A DNA stretch of 19,967 nt from Desulfobacteraceae bacterium (GCA_029287875.1 JARFQH010000082.1:1-19967), one strand, 5' to 3'; counted from the first letter of the stretch, positions 7,239-14,649 are shown. Numbers and translations: made by a program. The notes: generated by a model not told the origin, from the sequence alone.

Positions 7239-8393
7239 ATGTCGATACAGCTCACCGATGAGCAGTTGATGATTCAGTCGATGGTCAGGGATTTTGCTCG
7301 GGAAGTCATTGCCCCCACAGCCGCCGAAAGAGACAAAAACAAGGCTTTCCCGGCCGAAAACCTGAAACGGCTGGCCGAGCTTGGTTTCATGGGTATGATG
7401 GTGCCGCCGGAATACAACGGTTCGGGCGCCGACACCGTGAGCTATGTTCTGGCACTTGCCGAGGTGGCCTATGCGTGTGCCGCCACCGCTGTGGTCATGT
7501 CGGTGCACAACTCAATCGTCTGCGAGAGTATTCTGCGTTACGGCAGTGAGGCGCAGAAACAGCAGTGGCTCAAGCGCCTGGCCGTTGGCGAGCTCCTGGG
7601 GGCTTTTGCATTGACCGAACCCCATGCCGGATCCGACCCCCTGCGCCAGAGTACCAAGGCCGTCCGTGACGGTAATGATTACGTGTTGAACGGGACCAAA
7701 CGCTTTATCACCACCGCAAAGAACGCCGGTCTGATCATCGTTACCGCCAAGACCGACGAGGTTGCCCGGCATCGCGGGATCAGCGCCTTCATCATACCGC
7801 AGGGCGCGGCCGGTCTCGCCGTCGGTCATCTGGAGGACAAGATGGGCCTGCGCGCCTCGGACACCGCCGACTTGATCTTCGAGGATTGCCGGGTCCCGGC
7901 CGAAAACCTTCTGGGAAGCGAAGGCGAGGGATTCAAAATCGCCATGACGGCGCTTGACGGCGGTCGTATCGGCATCGCGGCCCAGTCCGTCGGGGTGGCC
8001 CAGGCGGCACTGGATGCGGCCGTTCAATACGCCAAGGAGCGTGAACAGTTCGGTCAGAGTATTTCCAAGTTTCAGGGGCTGCGCTGGATAGTCGCCGATA
8101 TGGCTACCGAGATCGAGGCCGGCCGGCAGTTGATGCTCTCAGCGGCGGCCATGAAAGATCGCGGCGTTAATTTCAGCATGCAGGCCTCGATGGCCAAGCT
8201 CTACGCCTCCGAAATGGTCAACCGCGTGACGGCCCGGGCAGTCCAAATGCACGGCGGATATGGATTCATCCGCGAGTACCCGGTTGAGCGGTTTTACCGA
8301 GACGCACGGGTTTTCACGATCTACGAGGGCACCTCGGAAATTCAGCGCATCGTCATCTCCAACCACATTTTCCAGGACAAGCGCACCCCTTGA
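7239..8393 (+). CDS. Acyl-CoA dehydrogenase, short/branched-chain (BCD-like) type
   Basis: The 384-residue protein has the full length of a standard soluble acyl-CoA dehydrogenase: an N-terminal helical domain (1-120), a beta domain with FALTEPHAGSDPL (123-135) and KRFITTAKNAGL (154-165), and a C-terminal helical bundle. The FAD/dimer motifs REQFGQSISKFQGLRW (268-283) and QMHGGYGFIREYPVERFYRDAR (336-357) are intact. The probable catalytic base is E363 in IYEGTSEIQ, the position used by short- and medium-chain enzymes. It oxidises a short or branched acyl-CoA in the cytoplasm and donates electrons to ETF. GGGGAGG nine bases before the ATG supports the start. It lies 95 bp after the XRE-cupin gene on the same strand, probably co-transcribed. 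It is clearly not a recent duplicate of the VLCAD-like neighbour, which is longer and diverged. Confidence 0.95.
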   Translation: MSIQLTDEQLMIQSMVRDFAREVIAPTAAERDKNKAFPAENLKRLAELGFMGMMVPPEYNGSGADTVSYVLALAEVAYACAATAVVMSVHNSIVCESILRYGSEAQKQQWLKRLAVGELLGAFALTEPHAGSDPLRQSTKAVRDGNDYVLNGTKRFITTAKNAGLIIVTAKTDEVARHRGISAFIIPQGAAGLAVGHLEDKMGLRASDTADLIFEDCRVPAENLLGSEGEGFKIAMTALDGGRIGIAAQSVGVAQAALDAAVQYAKEREQFGQSISKFQGLRWIVADMATEIEAGRQLMLSAAAMKDRGVNFSMQASMAKLYASEMVNRVTARAVQMHGGYGFIREYPVERFYRDARVFTIYEGTSEIQRIVISNHIFQDKRTP

Positions 8394-8411
8394 CAGCACG
8401 GGGTGCGGTTT
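8382..8411 (+). terminator. Hairpin overlapping the end of the second acyl-CoA dehydrogenase gene
   Basis: CGCACCCC (8382-8389) pairs perfectly with GGGGTGCG (8400-8407) around a 10-nt loop that includes the stop codon. Only three T residues follow, so it is a plausible but imperfect terminator between convergent genes. Confidence 0.4.
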
Positions 8412-8451
8412 CCTGCGTCACTCACTCTTCCATCCGAGGCCGGTTCGCCGA

Positions 8452-10359
8452 TCAGGCGACCTCGAATGCGCCGGGGTAAAATGATTCGGATTCGGTCAAC
8501 AGCAGCCAGCGTTGCTGCAAGGACACGTCCGCAAAACCGATGGACAGGTATTCGGCGGCATGTGGGAGGAATAAATCCTGCCAAGCCTTCAGTTGCGTTG
8601 CCGGGCAAGGGGAATCGACGAGAATGCCGTCCAGTTCCGCAAGCCGTTGAAGATCGGAGAGTTCCGGCAGGTTCGGATGGTCCCACCAGAAGACCTGCCG
8701 CTGCATATCACCGGTGAAACGCGGCGACTGCCGTCGCGTGACGAGTGTGAAGAGGGCGCAGCGGTTGCCGGGTGCCGGAAGTAGATAGCGGTAATCCAGA
8801 TCGAGAAAATGCGGGCGTTTCAATTGAACGGCCTCGAGCAGCTTGTCGGTGTTTGGCACGTCTCGCGGTTCGATGAAGACAACCTCTAATGGCGTGAACG
8901 GGTTAGCGGTGGTCAGAATTTCGAGTGCTCGGGCCGTGAAGGCCGCATCGTTCAGGTTCGGGCCGATAAAGACCTGATAGGGGTGGGTCAGTTTTTGGGC
9001 CAACTCCTGGAGGTCGGATATCGAGCGGACCGATTCCAGGATCAGCTTCGAGAGGCCGAGGCGTTTTCCCGGGCGAACATAATGGTCCGGGCTCAACCAT
9101 TTGCCGGCCTTGTGGGGATTGCGCCAGGCAATGTCCAGCCCCGGCATTGGATACAGATTGACGTCGAGGCGGGCTTCGGCGTAATCGAATGCCTCCAGCA
9201 GATTTTCGCCGGAAAAGGACGGCGTGGCCATCACGGGATAGGGCGGCTCTGGTTCGAAAATCAGGCCGAGCGCCCGGCTCCGCGTTCGGAAGTCGGTACC
9301 CGGTAAAACAGCCAGAGGAAAGACCTGCACGTCTTGCTGCAGGCCATTTTCAACGATGAAATCGACCGAGCGTTTGAACCCGTCCAGGTTGTCGCCCGGC
9401 AGGCCGGCAATCAAGTCGATAGTGGCGGAGATGCCGCGCTCATTGAGCAGCGATACGCCCGCCAGGAAGCGTGCGGGATCGGTGGAGCGGTTCATCAGGT
9501 CAAGAGCCTGCGGGTTGATCGTCTGCAAGCCGATTTCAAACCAACTGAATCCGGCGGCCGCAAATCGGTCGGCCAGACAAGCGTCCAGCCGATCGGCCCT
9601 GATTTCGCTGATCAGGGCCAGGTTTCTACGGTGGTTGATGGTCATGATTTTTTCGAGCAACGTCTCGATCCCGGGCCGGGTGTTGAGGGTCGGGTCCAGA
9701 AAATAGAGCTCGGAGTGCTTATGGACCGCCGCCCATTCGACGGCTTCAAGGAGCAGGGGGGCAGACTTGAACGTCAGGTGCTGGCGGGACTTGCCATAGC
9801 TGCAGTAGCCGCAACGGAAGGGGCAGCCGCGTTGGGTCTCCAACAGCACCATATCTTCGATTTCCGGCTCCAGCAGCCCCGCCGGATAGGGGCTGGGGTT
9901 TGACTGGAACAGCTTGTCGGCGCAAGCTGCGGCTGTTTTTTTCTGCCAGAACGTGTCGTCCTGCAGCAAGTGTCGGAACACGGCTTCGCCTTCGCCGTAC
10001 ACGAGAAAATCGACGGATTCGGATCGTACCAACCGATTATCGGGGGTGATTTCCGGACCACCGAACACGATGCGGCAATTACCGGCTTCTTTAATCTTTT
10101 CTGCGAGATGCAACGATCGCCGCAAGTTCCAGCTGTAGACCGAAAAACCGACAATAGCCGGTTCCCTGGACAGGATCTCATACAACAGGGCGGCATCGCC
10201 GAGATACGAGACGATGCTCTCAGGCACAATCTCCACCACCGTGCCGGGAATGTCGACCGCCGCCTGTTTGAGGCAAGCAGCGGCCAGCGGAATGTTTCCG
10301 GTCTGTTTTCCGTAGTTCAGCTGTGGAATCGGAAGCTGCAGCAGCAACGCGCGAATCAT
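8452..10359 (-). CDS. B12-binding-type radical SAM protein with unassigned C-terminal region
   Basis: The 635-residue protein starts with a Rossmann-like B12-binding-type domain (about 1-140; GFSVYSWNLRRSLHLAEKI and VFGGPEITPDN are typical), without a DxHxxG cobalamin ligand motif. A radical SAM core follows (about 170-390). CPFRCGYCSYG (C179, C183, C186) provides the CxxxCxxC ligands of the 4Fe-4S cluster, followed by family-typical segments SEIRADRLD, WFEIGLQTINPQAL and DLIAGLPGDNLDGF. Residues after about 430 form an extra region I cannot assign to a named domain. Cytoplasmic and oxygen-sensitive by family. Substrate unknown; members of this superfamily methylate or rearrange diverse metabolites, and no biosynthetic partner gene is adjacent. 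The start uses AGGA seven bases upstream, inside a palindromic AGGATATCCT. Confidence 0.88.
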   Translation of the reverse strand: MIRALLLQLPIPQLNYGKQTGNIPLAAACLKQAAVDIPGTVVEIVPESIVSYLGDAALLYEILSREPAIVGFSVYSWNLRRSLHLAEKIKEAGNCRIVFGGPEITPDNRLVRSESVDFLVYGEGEAVFRHLLQDDTFWQKKTAAACADKLFQSNPSPYPAGLLEPEIEDMVLLETQRGCPFRCGYCSYGKSRQHLTFKSAPLLLEAVEWAAVHKHSELYFLDPTLNTRPGIETLLEKIMTINHRRNLALISEIRADRLDACLADRFAAAGFSWFEIGLQTINPQALDLMNRSTDPARFLAGVSLLNERGISATIDLIAGLPGDNLDGFKRSVDFIVENGLQQDVQVFPLAVLPGTDFRTRSRALGLIFEPEPPYPVMATPSFSGENLLEAFDYAEARLDVNLYPMPGLDIAWRNPHKAGKWLSPDHYVRPGKRLGLSKLILESVRSISDLQELAQKLTHPYQVFIGPNLNDAAFTARALEILTTANPFTPLEVVFIEPRDVPNTDKLLEAVQLKRPHFLDLDYRYLLPAPGNRCALFTLVTRRQSPRFTGDMQRQVFWWDHPNLPELSDLQRLAELDGILVDSPCPATQLKAWQDLFLPHAAEYLSIGFADVSLQQRWLLLTESESFYPGAFEVA

Positions 10360-10453
10360 GAGGATATCCTGTCAAACCGGCGGATATTTCGGGAGGTCAA
10401 CCGGTGACGGCGGTAAGAACGCGTCGGAGCCATTTCGATGAATCGCGCCAAAG

Positions 10454-10472
10454 GCGCCTCAAACTGAGGCGC
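10454..10472 (-). terminator. Strong hairpin downstream of the FmdB-family gene
   Basis: GCGCCTCA and TGAGGCGC form a perfect 8-bp stem with a three-base loop, 14 bp past the zinc-ribbon stop codon. The T-tract on the minus strand is short (CTTT); on the plus strand TTGTTT follows. Best read as the terminator of the minus-strand zinc-ribbon transcript, though it also precedes the radical SAM gene. Confidence 0.55.
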
Positions 10473-10485
10473 TTGTTTAAATCGA

Positions 10486-10692
10486 TCAGCCGGAGGGTCG
10501 GCAGGCCGTTTTCGAATCGAAGCCACCCGAACCCTTGGGGATGCCGTTGGCCCGGAAGCAACCGGCGGACATCAATTTTTCGACATCCGGACACGCGCAC
10601 TGGGGACACACCGGTGCGGTATCATCGGCCGACAAGGACAGGTATTCGAAACAGTGGCAGCAGCTTTTGCACTGGTATTCATAAATCGGCAT
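10486..10692 (-). CDS. FmdB-family zinc ribbon protein
   Basis: The 68-residue protein begins MPIYEYQCKSC, the signature opening of FmdB (CxxC_CxxC_SSSS) regulators. It carries two zinc-knuckle pairs, C8/C11 and C29/C32, followed by a flexible Gly/Ser tail with GIPKGSGGFDSK. The family was first linked to regulation of formamidase and amide use, but most members are uncharacterised small zinc proteins. I set the start at 10692 rather than seven codons upstream because family members begin MPxYEY and GAGGAAG lies a suitable distance before it. Two extra cysteines (C12, C14) beside the first knuckle and one at C34 are unusual but may be neutral. It lies 90 bp downstream of the conserved hypothetical gene on the same strand. 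Confidence 0.88.
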   Translation of the reverse strand: MPIYEYQCKSCCHCFEYLSLSADDTAPVCPQCACPDVEKLMSAGCFRANGIPKGSGGFDSKTACRPSG

Positions 10693-10782
10693 TGGGCACT
10701 TCCTCACTTTCAACTGGGTTCAGTTTTATTTTTAGTGCTTTATGAGAAGATCGAGGCCAGAGCGTTACATTTTTTTTGCGGA

Positions 10783-11205
10783 TCAGGGTTTCCAACGCAC
10801 GGGCAGACCGGGAACATCGACCCCCGATGGCTCATGGTGTCTTTTTCCGCTTTCAATTGCATCTGTTTTCGACCGCCACCGATAAAGCGCTTCCCAAATC
10901 TGGTAATAGGCATCCTTCCGTAAGCGGTCTTCCACGGGCACGATGGCTTCTTTTACAGACGGATAGTCGATCTGGAGGGCGCAGTCAGCCAGATAAGCCG
11001 ACCATGCTTGTTTGGCGATTTTGACGCTGTAGCGGTAGGCGGTGCCGAAATTTTCCGTGATTTGCCCCTCATCGCAATAACCGCTCAACCGCTTGACCAA
11101 GCGGCAGATATCCTCTTTGGACTGGGACCTCACCGCCAGTTCGTCCGCGCGGCAGGTTTTATCCCAGACCACCGAGAAAAATCCTTCTCGGGTGAAAACC
11201 CACAT
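10783..11205 (-). CDS. Conserved protein of unknown function (MWVFTREGFFSVV family)
   Basis: The 140-residue product opens MWVFTREGFFSVVWDKT and contains RSQSKEDICRLVKRL, then TAYRYSVKIAKQAWSAYLADCALQIDYPSVKEA and RKDAYYQIWEALYRW. From memory this pattern matches a widespread bacterial family of small soluble proteins that start MW(I/L)FT..GFFSVV and end in a YxxIW helix; no function is established that I know of. The start is 11205: AAAGGAG lies eight bases before that ATG, and the seven residues upstream (MCKGVYI) are not like the family. The dispersed repeat (11219-11274) abuts and slightly overlaps the ribosome site. No signal peptide or membrane segment is present. The last 25 residues are basic and low in similarity to the core. 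Confidence 0.75.
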   Translation of the reverse strand: MWVFTREGFFSVVWDKTCRADELAVRSQSKEDICRLVKRLSGYCDEGQITENFGTAYRYSVKIAKQAWSAYLADCALQIDYPSVKEAIVPVEDRLRKDAYYQIWEALYRWRSKTDAIESGKRHHEPSGVDVPGLPVRWKP

Positions 11206-11218
11206 GATGTAAACTCCT

Positions 11219-11274
11219 TTGCACATTCCTGGATCGGAAGTTGATCCATGCTCTCAATAAAACCCTGGATCGGC
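11219..11274 (-). repeat. Dispersed 56-nt repeat, right copy, upstream of the conserved gene
   Basis: This is the partner of 8-63. Here the element contains two perfect copies of CCTGGATCGG (11228-11237 and 11264-11273 on the plus strand) exactly 36 bp apart, with a related GATCCATG between them. Its downstream end touches the AAAGGAG ribosome site of the minus-strand gene starting at 11205. Within the core, both strands stay open as short reading frames in both copies, so coding origin cannot be excluded. Confidence 0.6.
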
Positions 11275-11300
11275 ATTTTACGGTTCTGTTCGATGTATTA

Positions 11301-11329
11301 TTGTAAAATTTATATTTTGAGCTTATGGT
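11301..11329 (+). promoter_or_regulatory. Possible promoter for the PpiC-Nudix-MFS run
   Basis: TTGTAA (11301-11306) and TATGGT (11324-11329) are 17 nt apart in an AT-rich stretch, the most AT-rich in this gap. Transcription would begin near 11336 and include the palindrome and the second hairpin in a leader of about 120 nt. Confidence 0.35.
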
Positions 11330-11379
11330 ATACCACAAACCAGCCCTTCACAACAATTATGGGATTAAAATTAAGCGCA

Positions 11380-11405
11380 GCGCTCTGTTCTGCAGAACAG
11401 AGCGC
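11380..11405. repeat. Perfect 26-bp palindrome upstream of the PpiC gene
   Basis: The 13-base arm GCGCTCTGTTCTG is followed directly by its exact reverse complement CAGAACAGAGCGC, with no spacer. It ends 53 bp before the PpiC start codon. It can serve as an operator for a dimeric protein or fold as a strong RNA hairpin. No T-tract follows it, so it is not a terminator by itself. Confidence 0.85.
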
Positions 11406-11419
11406 AGAATACTTTACCG

Positions 11420-11442
11420 GCCCCGTAAACGGGCATTTTTTA
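11420..11442 (+). terminator. Hairpin plus T-tract in the PpiC leader (possible attenuator)
   Basis: CCCGT-AA-ACGGG followed by CATTTTTT has the form of a small intrinsic terminator, placed between the palindrome and the PpiC ribosome site (GAAAGGAAA, 11449-11454). It would either end a short upstream transcript or attenuate expression of the gene run. The stem has only five pairs. Confidence 0.4.
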
Positions 11443-11458
11443 TTGAAAGGAAATTATC

Positions 11459-12451
11459 ATGAAGACCAAAAACCGATTTTATGTCGCGGCGACCTCGCTC
11501 GCGATGATTGTGTTCGTTGCCACCGCTCCGGCAGGTGCCCAGAAAGCCTCGCCTGAAAAGACCTCGCCGGATAAAGCGGCGACCGTCAATGGAACCGTCA
11601 TTCCCAAACAGACGCTCGAGCGCGAGGTAAAACTGTTTACCGATCGCATGGTACGTCAGGGGCGGCAGGTGCCGGACGTTCAGGTGCCGGTCCTCAGAAA
11701 TGAGATTCTGGACAGTTTGATCGACCAGGAACTGCTTTACCAGGACAGCCAGAAACAACACATGCAGGTCGACAAGAAGGCTGTCGACGAAAAATATGAC
11801 GAAATCAAGAAGCGGTTCAAAACCGAGCAGGAATTCAAGGATGCCATTGCGAAAATGGATGTTACAGAGGCAGAGATCCGGTCACAGCTGAAGAAAGGCC
11901 TGGCCATCGACGAACTGCTGAAAACCAAAGTCGTCAAAGACATCCAGGTGACAGAAGCGGAGGCCAAAAAGTATTATGACGAGCACACCGATCAGTTCAA
12001 GCAGGCCGAGCAGGTCAAGGCCAGCCATATCCTGATCCAGGTAGCACCGGATGCCGACGACGAAAAGAAAACCGAGGCCAAGAAAAAAATCACGGTCGTT
12101 CAGGAGAAACTGAAAAAAGGCGAGGACTTTGCGGTGGTGGCCAAGGAGTCCTCCGAGGGGCCGAGCAAGAGTCGCGGCGGTGACCTGGGATTCTTTCAGC
12201 GCGGCCAGATGGACAAATCCTTTGAGGAAGCGGCTTTCGCACTCGAGCCCGGCAAGGTCAGTGACGTGGTGGAGACCCGATTCGGTTATCACATCATCAA
12301 GGTCGACGAAAAAAAGCCGGAAGCGACCCTTGCCTTCAGCGATGAGAAAGACAAAATTGAGCAGTTTTTGAAGCAGCAAAAAACGCGTGAAAAGATCGAA
12401 AGCTACCTGGAAGGCCTGCGCAAGAATGCCAAGATAGACAAGTTCATCTAA
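11459..12451 (+). CDS. Exported PpiC-type peptidyl-prolyl cis-trans isomerase (SurA/PrsA-like)
   Basis: The 330-residue protein starts with a typical signal peptide (MKTKNRF then a hydrophobic stretch) with probable cleavage after A27 (PAGA|Q). It therefore acts in the periplasm; there is no lipobox cysteine. A SurA-N-like helical chaperone segment (about 40-160, LRNEILDSLIDQELLYQDS) leads into one parvulin domain at about 187-284, with VKASHILIQV, GEDFAVVAKESSEGPSKSRGGDLGFF and VSDVVETRFGYHIIKV. The C-terminal helix packs back as in SurA. The role is folding of outer-membrane or secreted proteins. AAAGGAAA upstream supports the ATG. It is the first gene of a run with the Nudix and MFS genes, but those share no evident pathway with it. 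The unusual leader structures suggest control of its expression. Confidence 0.94.
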   Translation: MKTKNRFYVAATSLAMIVFVATAPAGAQKASPEKTSPDKAATVNGTVIPKQTLEREVKLFTDRMVRQGRQVPDVQVPVLRNEILDSLIDQELLYQDSQKQHMQVDKKAVDEKYDEIKKRFKTEQEFKDAIAKMDVTEAEIRSQLKKGLAIDELLKTKVVKDIQVTEAEAKKYYDEHTDQFKQAEQVKASHILIQVAPDADDEKKTEAKKKITVVQEKLKKGEDFAVVAKESSEGPSKSRGGDLGFFQRGQMDKSFEEAAFALEPGKVSDVVETRFGYHIIKVDEKKPEATLAFSDEKDKIEQFLKQQKTREKIESYLEGLRKNAKIDKFI

Positions 12452-12475
12452 AGACGACTGACAGACCCTCTCCTG

Positions 12476-13456
12476 ATGCCCCTTGCGCCAATCACAGGAC
12501 GGTGCGCGAGCGGGCACCCGCTTTGCGAGCGCCTTCCCGTGTGCCTCGACGAAGAGTGGTTTTTCCCAGGAGTGTTGGCGCCGCGCTTGGACAAAAAAGT
12601 GAAGATACTGAACGATGTCGAAGGTTTGTCGAAATATGTGGAGCATAAACTCCAAGAACACGCCGGCGGGTCTGTGGTGTTTAATGACGACATCCTTTAT
12701 TCCCCGCGCGCATCCGCCGTTCTCTTTCTTCTCGGGCGACGATGCCCCCGTGATCATGGTGATGATACCGGACCGTTCCTCATTTTAAACAAACGCTCGG
12801 CAAAGGTGAAACAGCCGGGAGACCTTTGTTGCCCGGGTGGCAGCATCGTTCCGCGACTGGATGTGACATTGGCCAGGTTGCTCCGGCTGCGGGGTTCGCC
12901 GCTGGCGCGCTGGGCCGGTTGGTCCGAGTGGCGCAACCGGCGTCCGCAGGAGGCTTTCAGCCTGTCCCTGCTGTTGGCGACCGGGTTGCGCGAGAGTTTC
13001 GAGGAGATGCGGCTGAATCCCCTCGGTGTCCGGTTCCTGGGATTCCTGCCTCCTGCGCGGCTGGTGATGTTTCAGCGGGTCATCTACCCCATGGTGTGCT
13101 GGATTTCAGGTCAGGTGCGGTTCTTTCCTAACTGGGAGGTTGAAAAGGTTGTCGCCGTGCCGCTGAGCCGTCTGTTGGAACCGACCAACTACGCCCGCTG
13201 CGTTATGAACATCGCCGTTTCCAACGACAACCGACACGCTCAAGACATCAAGGAATTCCCCTGTTTTCTGCACAGTCGCGATGGCCAAACCGAACGGCTC
13301 TGGGGAGCCACTTTTCGCATCACCATGAGTTTTCTCGATTTGGTGTTCGGGTTCACGGCACCGGCCATCGAAAACCTTCAGGCTGTTAAGGGAACACTCG
13401 GCCGTCATTATTTAACCGGCCGACCGGCCATAAGGATTAACGGCGAGCCTTCATGA
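12476..13456 (+). CDS. Nudix hydrolase with an insertion inside the Nudix box
   Basis: The Nudix signature is split. PGDLCCPGG (114-122) gives the leading glycines and ATGLRESFEEMRLNPLGV (168-185) gives the catalytic RESFEE. The Gly-to-Arg distance is 50 residues instead of the canonical 14, so about 36 residues rich in Leu, Arg and Trp are inserted. FLILNKRSAKVKQPGD before it and RFLGFLPP after it resemble CoA-pyrophosphatase-type Nudix proteins (NudL-like), which cleave CoA or nucleoside diphosphate derivatives. The Nudix glutamates are intact, so activity is plausible. The start is uncertain: no good ribosome site precedes 12476, and residues 1-40 are poorly typed, so translation may begin near residue 42-43 (GTG AAG). 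The stop overlaps the MFS start codon by four bases (ATGA), implying translational coupling. Confidence 0.78.
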   Translation: MPLAPITGRCASGHPLCERLPVCLDEEWFFPGVLAPRLDKKVKILNDVEGLSKYVEHKLQEHAGGSVVFNDDILYSPRASAVLFLLGRRCPRDHGDDTGPFLILNKRSAKVKQPGDLCCPGGSIVPRLDVTLARLLRLRGSPLARWAGWSEWRNRRPQEAFSLSLLLATGLRESFEEMRLNPLGVRFLGFLPPARLVMFQRVIYPMVCWISGQVRFFPNWEVEKVVAVPLSRLLEPTNYARCVMNIAVSNDNRHAQDIKEFPCFLHSRDGQTERLWGATFRITMSFLDLVFGFTAPAIENLQAVKGTLGRHYLTGRPAIRINGEPS

Positions 13457-14649
13457 ATGCGATGCCACCAAAGACAACGGTCTCCGCGCACGCAGCCGTC
13501 GACGACCGCCCGGTGAAAAGCTTTCAGACCGGTCAGGTCGTCTCCTTGTCCATCTGCCACTTCATCCACGACGTGTACTCCAGTTTTCTGGCACCGCTGC
13601 TGCCGCTGCTGATAAAAAAACTTTCACTTTCTCTGACCGAAGCCGGATTTCTTACCACCGTCATGCAGTTGCCGGCCTTGCTGAACCCCTACCTCGGCAC
13701 TCTGGCCGACCGCATCAGCGTTCGTTATTTCATCATATTGGCGCCTGGAATAACAGCCGTCAGCATGAGCCTGATCGGGATGGCACCCAGTTACGGAGTC
13801 CTGTTGATCCTGCTGTTGATCGCCGGTTTCAGCGTTGCCATTTTTCACGTCCCGGCACCGGTCATGGTGGCACGCCTGTCCGGGTCGAAAAAGGGGCGCG
13901 GAATGAGCTTTTTCATGACGGGTGGCGAACTGGCGCGCTCGTTGGGGCCGCTCGCAGCCGTCGGTGCAGTGTCTCTATTGGGTTTGGAGGGGTTTTATCC
14001 GGTGATGCTGGTGGGCATCCTGGCCTCGTTATGGCTTTTTCTGCGATTCAAAGACATTCCGATTCGGACCGACACCGGACAGCGCACATCCGTCCTCGGC
14101 ACATGGCGGGAAATGCGGCACGTCTTGAGGCCCCTTAGCGTCATTTTGTTTTTCCGCGGATTCATGCACGCATCCATCACGGCCTTTCTGCCGACCTTCA
14201 TCAACCAGCAAACCGGTAACCTCTGGCTGGCCGGAATCGGTCTGACCGTTTTTGAAGCCGCCGGAGTGGCCGGGGTGCTCACAGCCGGTTTTCTGAGCGA
14301 CATGTTCGGCCGCCGCCGGATTCTGCTGATTTCATTGCTCGGTGCACCGGCCAGCCTGTTTCTTTTTACGGCTACCGGCGGCTGGATTGGGTTGGCGGCC
14401 CTGATTTTGGTGGGATTTACTCTCCTGTCAACCACTCCGGTCATGCTGGCTTTGGTCCAGGAGCATGCCGGAAGCAGCCCATCGGCCGCCAACGGCTTTT
14501 TCTTCATGATCTCTTTCATCGCCCGGTCGGCCGTCGTTGTGGTGGTCGGATTCGTCGGCGATCAGATCGGACTGAAGTCGACCTATTTTGTCAGCGCTTT
14601 TTTGGGTCTGGCGGCCGTTCCATTCGTATTGAAATTGCCTCGGGAGTAA
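13453..14649 (+). CDS. MFS transporter, Fsr (fosmidomycin resistance)-like
   Basis: The 398-residue protein has about 12 hydrophobic segments. The first, after a 25-residue polar N-terminus, contains ICHFIHDVYSSFLAPLLPLLIKK, close to the HFxxD..xxLPxLLP opening of Fsr-type drug exporters. TLADRISVRYF is the conserved loop 2-3 motif (GxLaDRxGRR type), and GFLSDMFGRRRILL (about 275-288) is the repeat in the second half. It is an inner-membrane secondary exporter or facilitator; substrate cannot be inferred. The four-base ATGA overlap with the Nudix gene indicates coupled translation, as if the transporter acts with that enzyme, for instance in handling a toxic nucleotide- or CoA-like metabolite. 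That link is speculation. A convergent gene follows 73 bp downstream with no strong terminator visible between. Confidence 0.9.
   Translation: MNAMPPKTTVSAHAAVDDRPVKSFQTGQVVSLSICHFIHDVYSSFLAPLLPLLIKKLSLSLTEAGFLTTVMQLPALLNPYLGTLADRISVRYFIILAPGITAVSMSLIGMAPSYGVLLILLLIAGFSVAIFHVPAPVMVARLSGSKKGRGMSFFMTGGELARSLGPLAAVGAVSLLGLEGFYPVMLVGILASLWLFLRFKDIPIRTDTGQRTSVLGTWREMRHVLRPLSVILFFRGFMHASITAFLPTFINQQTGNLWLAGIGLTVFEAAGVAGVLTAGFLSDMFGRRRILLISLLGAPASLFLFTATGGWIGLAALILVGFTLLSTTPVMLALVQEHAGSSPSAANGFFFMISFIARSAVVVVVGFVGDQIGLKSTYFVSAFLGLAAVPFVLKLPRE

Noticed and set aside
8..11274. CRISPR-like interpretation of the two repeat copies
   Set aside because: The copies are 11 kb apart with no regular spacers and no cas genes; they are a dispersed pair, not an array.
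11380..11405. LexA/SOS box reading of CTGT-N8-ACAG
   Set aside because: The match is only the generic enterobacterial core, the centre is not AT-rich, and the adjacent gene is an envelope chaperone rather than an SOS gene. Kept only as a palindrome.
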